Source of the DNA: JBKHXF01 sp046566145
GTDB taxonomy: Bacteria; Actinomycetota; Nitriliruptoria; Nitriliruptorales; Nitriliruptoraceae
Reading direction: 5' to 3'
NCBI GenBank assembly: GCA_046566145.1
Contig: JBKHXF010000017.1
Span: forward strand, 1-23,591
DNA: 23,591 nt
The position numbers and the translations under genes were made by a program. The notes under the pieces are model-generated. The model was not told where the DNA came from. It saw only the letters and a list, made by a program, of their open reading frames with translations, and did no database searches. Within the stretch, counting starts at the first letter, position 1. Each line of letters starts with the position of its first letter. Shown in pieces: positions 22,401 through 23,591 of the stretch.

Positions 22401-23583
22401 GGACGAAGGTCGCGGTCCTGGTGCCGCCCACCTCCAGGCGGAGCGTCCCGGCGTGCCGGCCGAGCGTGAACGCCGAGGTGACGGCGCGGGCCACGTCGTA
22501 GGCGGGCAGCAGCGCCTGCCCGGCCGTGACGAGGGTGCGGGTCTTCGAGGTGGGCATGCCGACGAGCACGTTGGACGCGGCCCGGAGCCGGGCCGCGCGC
22601 CACCGTCGCTTCTCGGGGCCGGACGTGGCGGTGGCCTCACGGCCGCGGGCGCGTCGGGCGGCCGTGCGGTTGGTGGCGAGCAGCGCCCGGGCGGCGGTGT
22701 CGGCGGCGAGGGTGCCGGGCACGGCGGTGGTGGCGACGTGGGTGAGGGCCCGCATGCGGGTCTCGGTGTCGACCATCCCGGCGGGGGCCATGCCGGTCAG
22801 CAGGGCCGGCCCGACGGCGAGCTGGTAGGCCTCGACCGGGTCGCGCCTGGTGGTGGTGCGGCGCGGGTCGTCGAGCTCGGTGAGGATCTCGAGCCCGGTG
22901 GCGTCGCCGGCGGCGAGGAGGTCGCGTGCCTCCGCGAGCCGGATGCCGATGCGGGTGGTGTCGTGCGACCGCCGGCGCGTCTCGCCGAGGAGGAAGTCGT
23001 CGACCGGTGGCGGGTCGGTGTGGCCGTCGTCGGGACGGCGGAGGACGGGCCCGTCGCCGTCGAGGGGGAGGTCGAGGACCCGTCGCAGCTCCGGGTCGAG
23101 CAGGTGAGGGAGCCGGTCGCGGATCCAGGACGCGTCGAGGACGGCGTCGCCGCGGGCCGCCTCGAGCAGGTCGGCGACCCGCCCGTCGTCGATGCCGGAG
23201 CCTGGGCACGCCCGTCCGAGCTCCGGCAGGAGGTCGGGGTCGAGCACCGGCAGGTCGCCGAGGTCGAAGCGCCCGTCGAGGTGGCCGATGAGCCCACCGA
23301 GCTGCTCCCGCAGGACGGCCTCGTTGAGCAGGATCGCGTCGGACAGCAGCAGCTGGGTCGGCAGCTCGGCCGCGACGGTCAGCAGCCGCAGCGGCTGCCC
23401 GTCGAGGACGACGCCGGTGTCGACCAGCATGGCGGTCGCCTCGTCGCGGACCCCGTCGATGGCGAGCCGGGGCGGGGTGTCCTCGAACGCCGGGCCCACC
23501 CCGCCGGTGAGGTGCACGTGCCGGATGGACGCCGCCACCCGGGAGCGCAGCCCCGCGTCGTCGATCCGGAACGCGGACAGCAT
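19432..23583 (-). CDS. Very large protein with a Tc-toxin A-like C-terminal region
   Basis: 1383 residues from the ATG at 23583. Only eight bases remain before the window edge and no ribosome site is seen, so the true start may lie further upstream. No signal peptide is visible. Residues 1 to about 680 match no family I know and are rich in amphipathic helices. A strong hydrophobic stretch lies at about 685-722 (VRAIVIAYFAVPFAALILSG onward). The part after about 790 resembles the TcB-binding end of Tc-toxin A subunits in the same order: AMERSMF, then HVLSLRQLVPPGALDLLLQG (about 887-907, compare TKHISL..LDP.ALL.L), VEIRPE, and KPFEHRGLIGTWRLQVP (about 1081-1097, compare R.LPFE..G.I..W.LELP) with VRDVRLIVST after it. 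The C-terminus ends in a hydrophobic segment. A toxin role is not shown. Confidence 0.75.
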   Translation of the reverse strand: MLSAFRIDDAGLRSRVAASIRHVHLTGGVGPAFEDTPPRLAIDGVRDEATAMLVDTGVVLDGQPLRLLTVAAELPTQLLLSDAILLNEAVLREQLGGLIGHLDGRFDLGDLPVLDPDLLPELGRACPGSGIDDGRVADLLEAARGDAVLDASWIRDRLPHLLDPELRRVLDLPLDGDGPVLRRPDDGHTDPPPVDDFLLGETRRRSHDTTRIGIRLAEARDLLAAGDATGLEILTELDDPRRTTTRRDPVEAYQLAVGPALLTGMAPAGMVDTETRMRALTHVATTAVPGTLAADTAARALLATNRTAARRARGREATATSGPEKRRWRAARLRAASNVLVGMPTSKTRTLVTAGQALLPAYDVARAVTSAFTLGRHAGTLRLEVGGTRTATFVPDGAVGWFVGEGAASRILDPQLRFDALDAFRDALDAGCHVRPALGLPGDLWRYDWLLDEARQAASGAISVEQLLTQLLQIVADLDLVGLAAGAELLDEVRGVVADKLAAVTATIDEIQALVLPLLDQIREATVAAALLTYLSTWPHEHWWRVASAAVSALFDGDNVGDAIADAMFGPLQDEIDRLLDLAYQTATAEVDAITAELRGALLPTHLITSLRDRLDVIPGVGALRTVASGTPASDVVDPATAGADVVDELLWPLVQAVQAIDLRAPLDAAFDVASRLPRVIPDWVRAIVIAYFAVPFAALILSGVGLFVLLIGVEYVIALLGSAFRELSGRVDELLATAERTRARIRALADGLVSELTDVALLQAALDLAGDILDGLEELFPGQLQDLARRTLMEARDTILRQVHGLSQAMERSMFREHLELVELVPDTGFTLPDLAIPDRPGAQVRDLPFLGMADPNFTGSAQALAALARAEAELVRRVQTPLQELTHVLSLRQLVPPGALDLLLQGLPVDVEIRPETIARFAPGLERLLVKDITVHVDLDTPDEVLRAVQVLGGNAAAAGGGVVDPALDGRVPGGGFPGLPVVAGRQPTGLPLVITQPGRTFVRLRPSASLLAAFTDACGCGRHVAQRPQLAGAALHDEEVAPGGWRMLELNDAPQTLMLSHFDVLEDGLRFTRREEKRTKPFEHRGLIGTWRLQVPALANGNVVPDLPPVRDVRLIVSTIGNHDATLATHDRVAPITVTEPDPVAEADGLLPDLGIPGVPDLSALLGRLDDLVAAVGGLPGQLAATLGAIDLAAATAGLADVVGDLRDATLDLSGSSAGLRAATQTALSALVATAGALDRTVAVVPLEGPVGAVTGAASGTVGATFDAADVATAATDAGIDLGSIGDVAQAVVVPVLGAGAGGLLGSTITWAGTGTVRFSPADGSTPQEATFPIEQGTSLVDLTSWTGAAAGAGTWAVELAGTGLAISSVLLGLVAPRTP

Positions 23584-23591
23584 CGTCTCGG

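Overview
The window is a chromosomal segment of very high GC content from a Gram-positive, actinobacterial-type organism. The signs are frequent GTG starts, many GTGA stop/start overlaps, TANNNT -10 boxes close to start codons (leaderless-type promoters), a DUF222-HNH (13E12-type) gene and a mycobacterial-type LexA box in front of it. The PEP carboxykinase is the ATP type, not the GTP type of most classical actinobacteria. Together with the DUF1015/serA neighbourhood this makes me think of a deep-branching lineage such as Acidimicrobiia; that placement is inference. I see no tRNA, rRNA, CRISPR array or insertion sequence.

Layout. 1-1.7 kb: pckA (gluconeogenesis), closed by a perfect 14-bp hairpin. 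1.7-7.1 kb: a surface-polysaccharide locus. A minus-strand operon (flippase, class I methyltransferase, family 2 glycosyltransferase) diverges from a plus-strand gene that fuses a WecG/TagA/CpsF glycosyltransferase to a polyprenyl glycosylphosphotransferase. 7.3-9.1 kb: a secreted S15/CocE-type hydrolase on the minus strand. 9.4-12.2 kb: a plus-strand cassette for three exported proteins. Two are small beta-rich proteins that look paralogous and share a Cys pair; the third is a larger Fn3/Ig-like protein. A small membrane-anchored protein follows. 12.3-15.9 kb: a minus-strand run serA, HTH-MNT protein, HEPN protein, DUF1015. The last three are joined by GTGA overlaps, so an HEPN/MNT toxin-antitoxin-like pair sits between serA and DUF1015. 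It has its own AT-rich palindromic operator and a leaderless -10. 16-19.4 kb: a thioredoxin-fold protein, a LexA-boxed DUF222-HNH protein and a two-TM unknown, in DNA rich in short tandem repeats, several of which duplicate stop-codon regions. 19.4-23.6 kb: a 1383-residue protein with no family recognisable along most of its length; its C-terminal third resembles the TcB-binding end of Tc-toxin A subunits.

The strongest candidates for something new are the Tc-A-like giant, the HTH-MNT/HEPN pair wired into a serine-biosynthesis neighbourhood, the three-gene exported-fibre-like cassette, and the two-step glycan-initiation fusion. All family assignments are by reading motifs; no database search was run.
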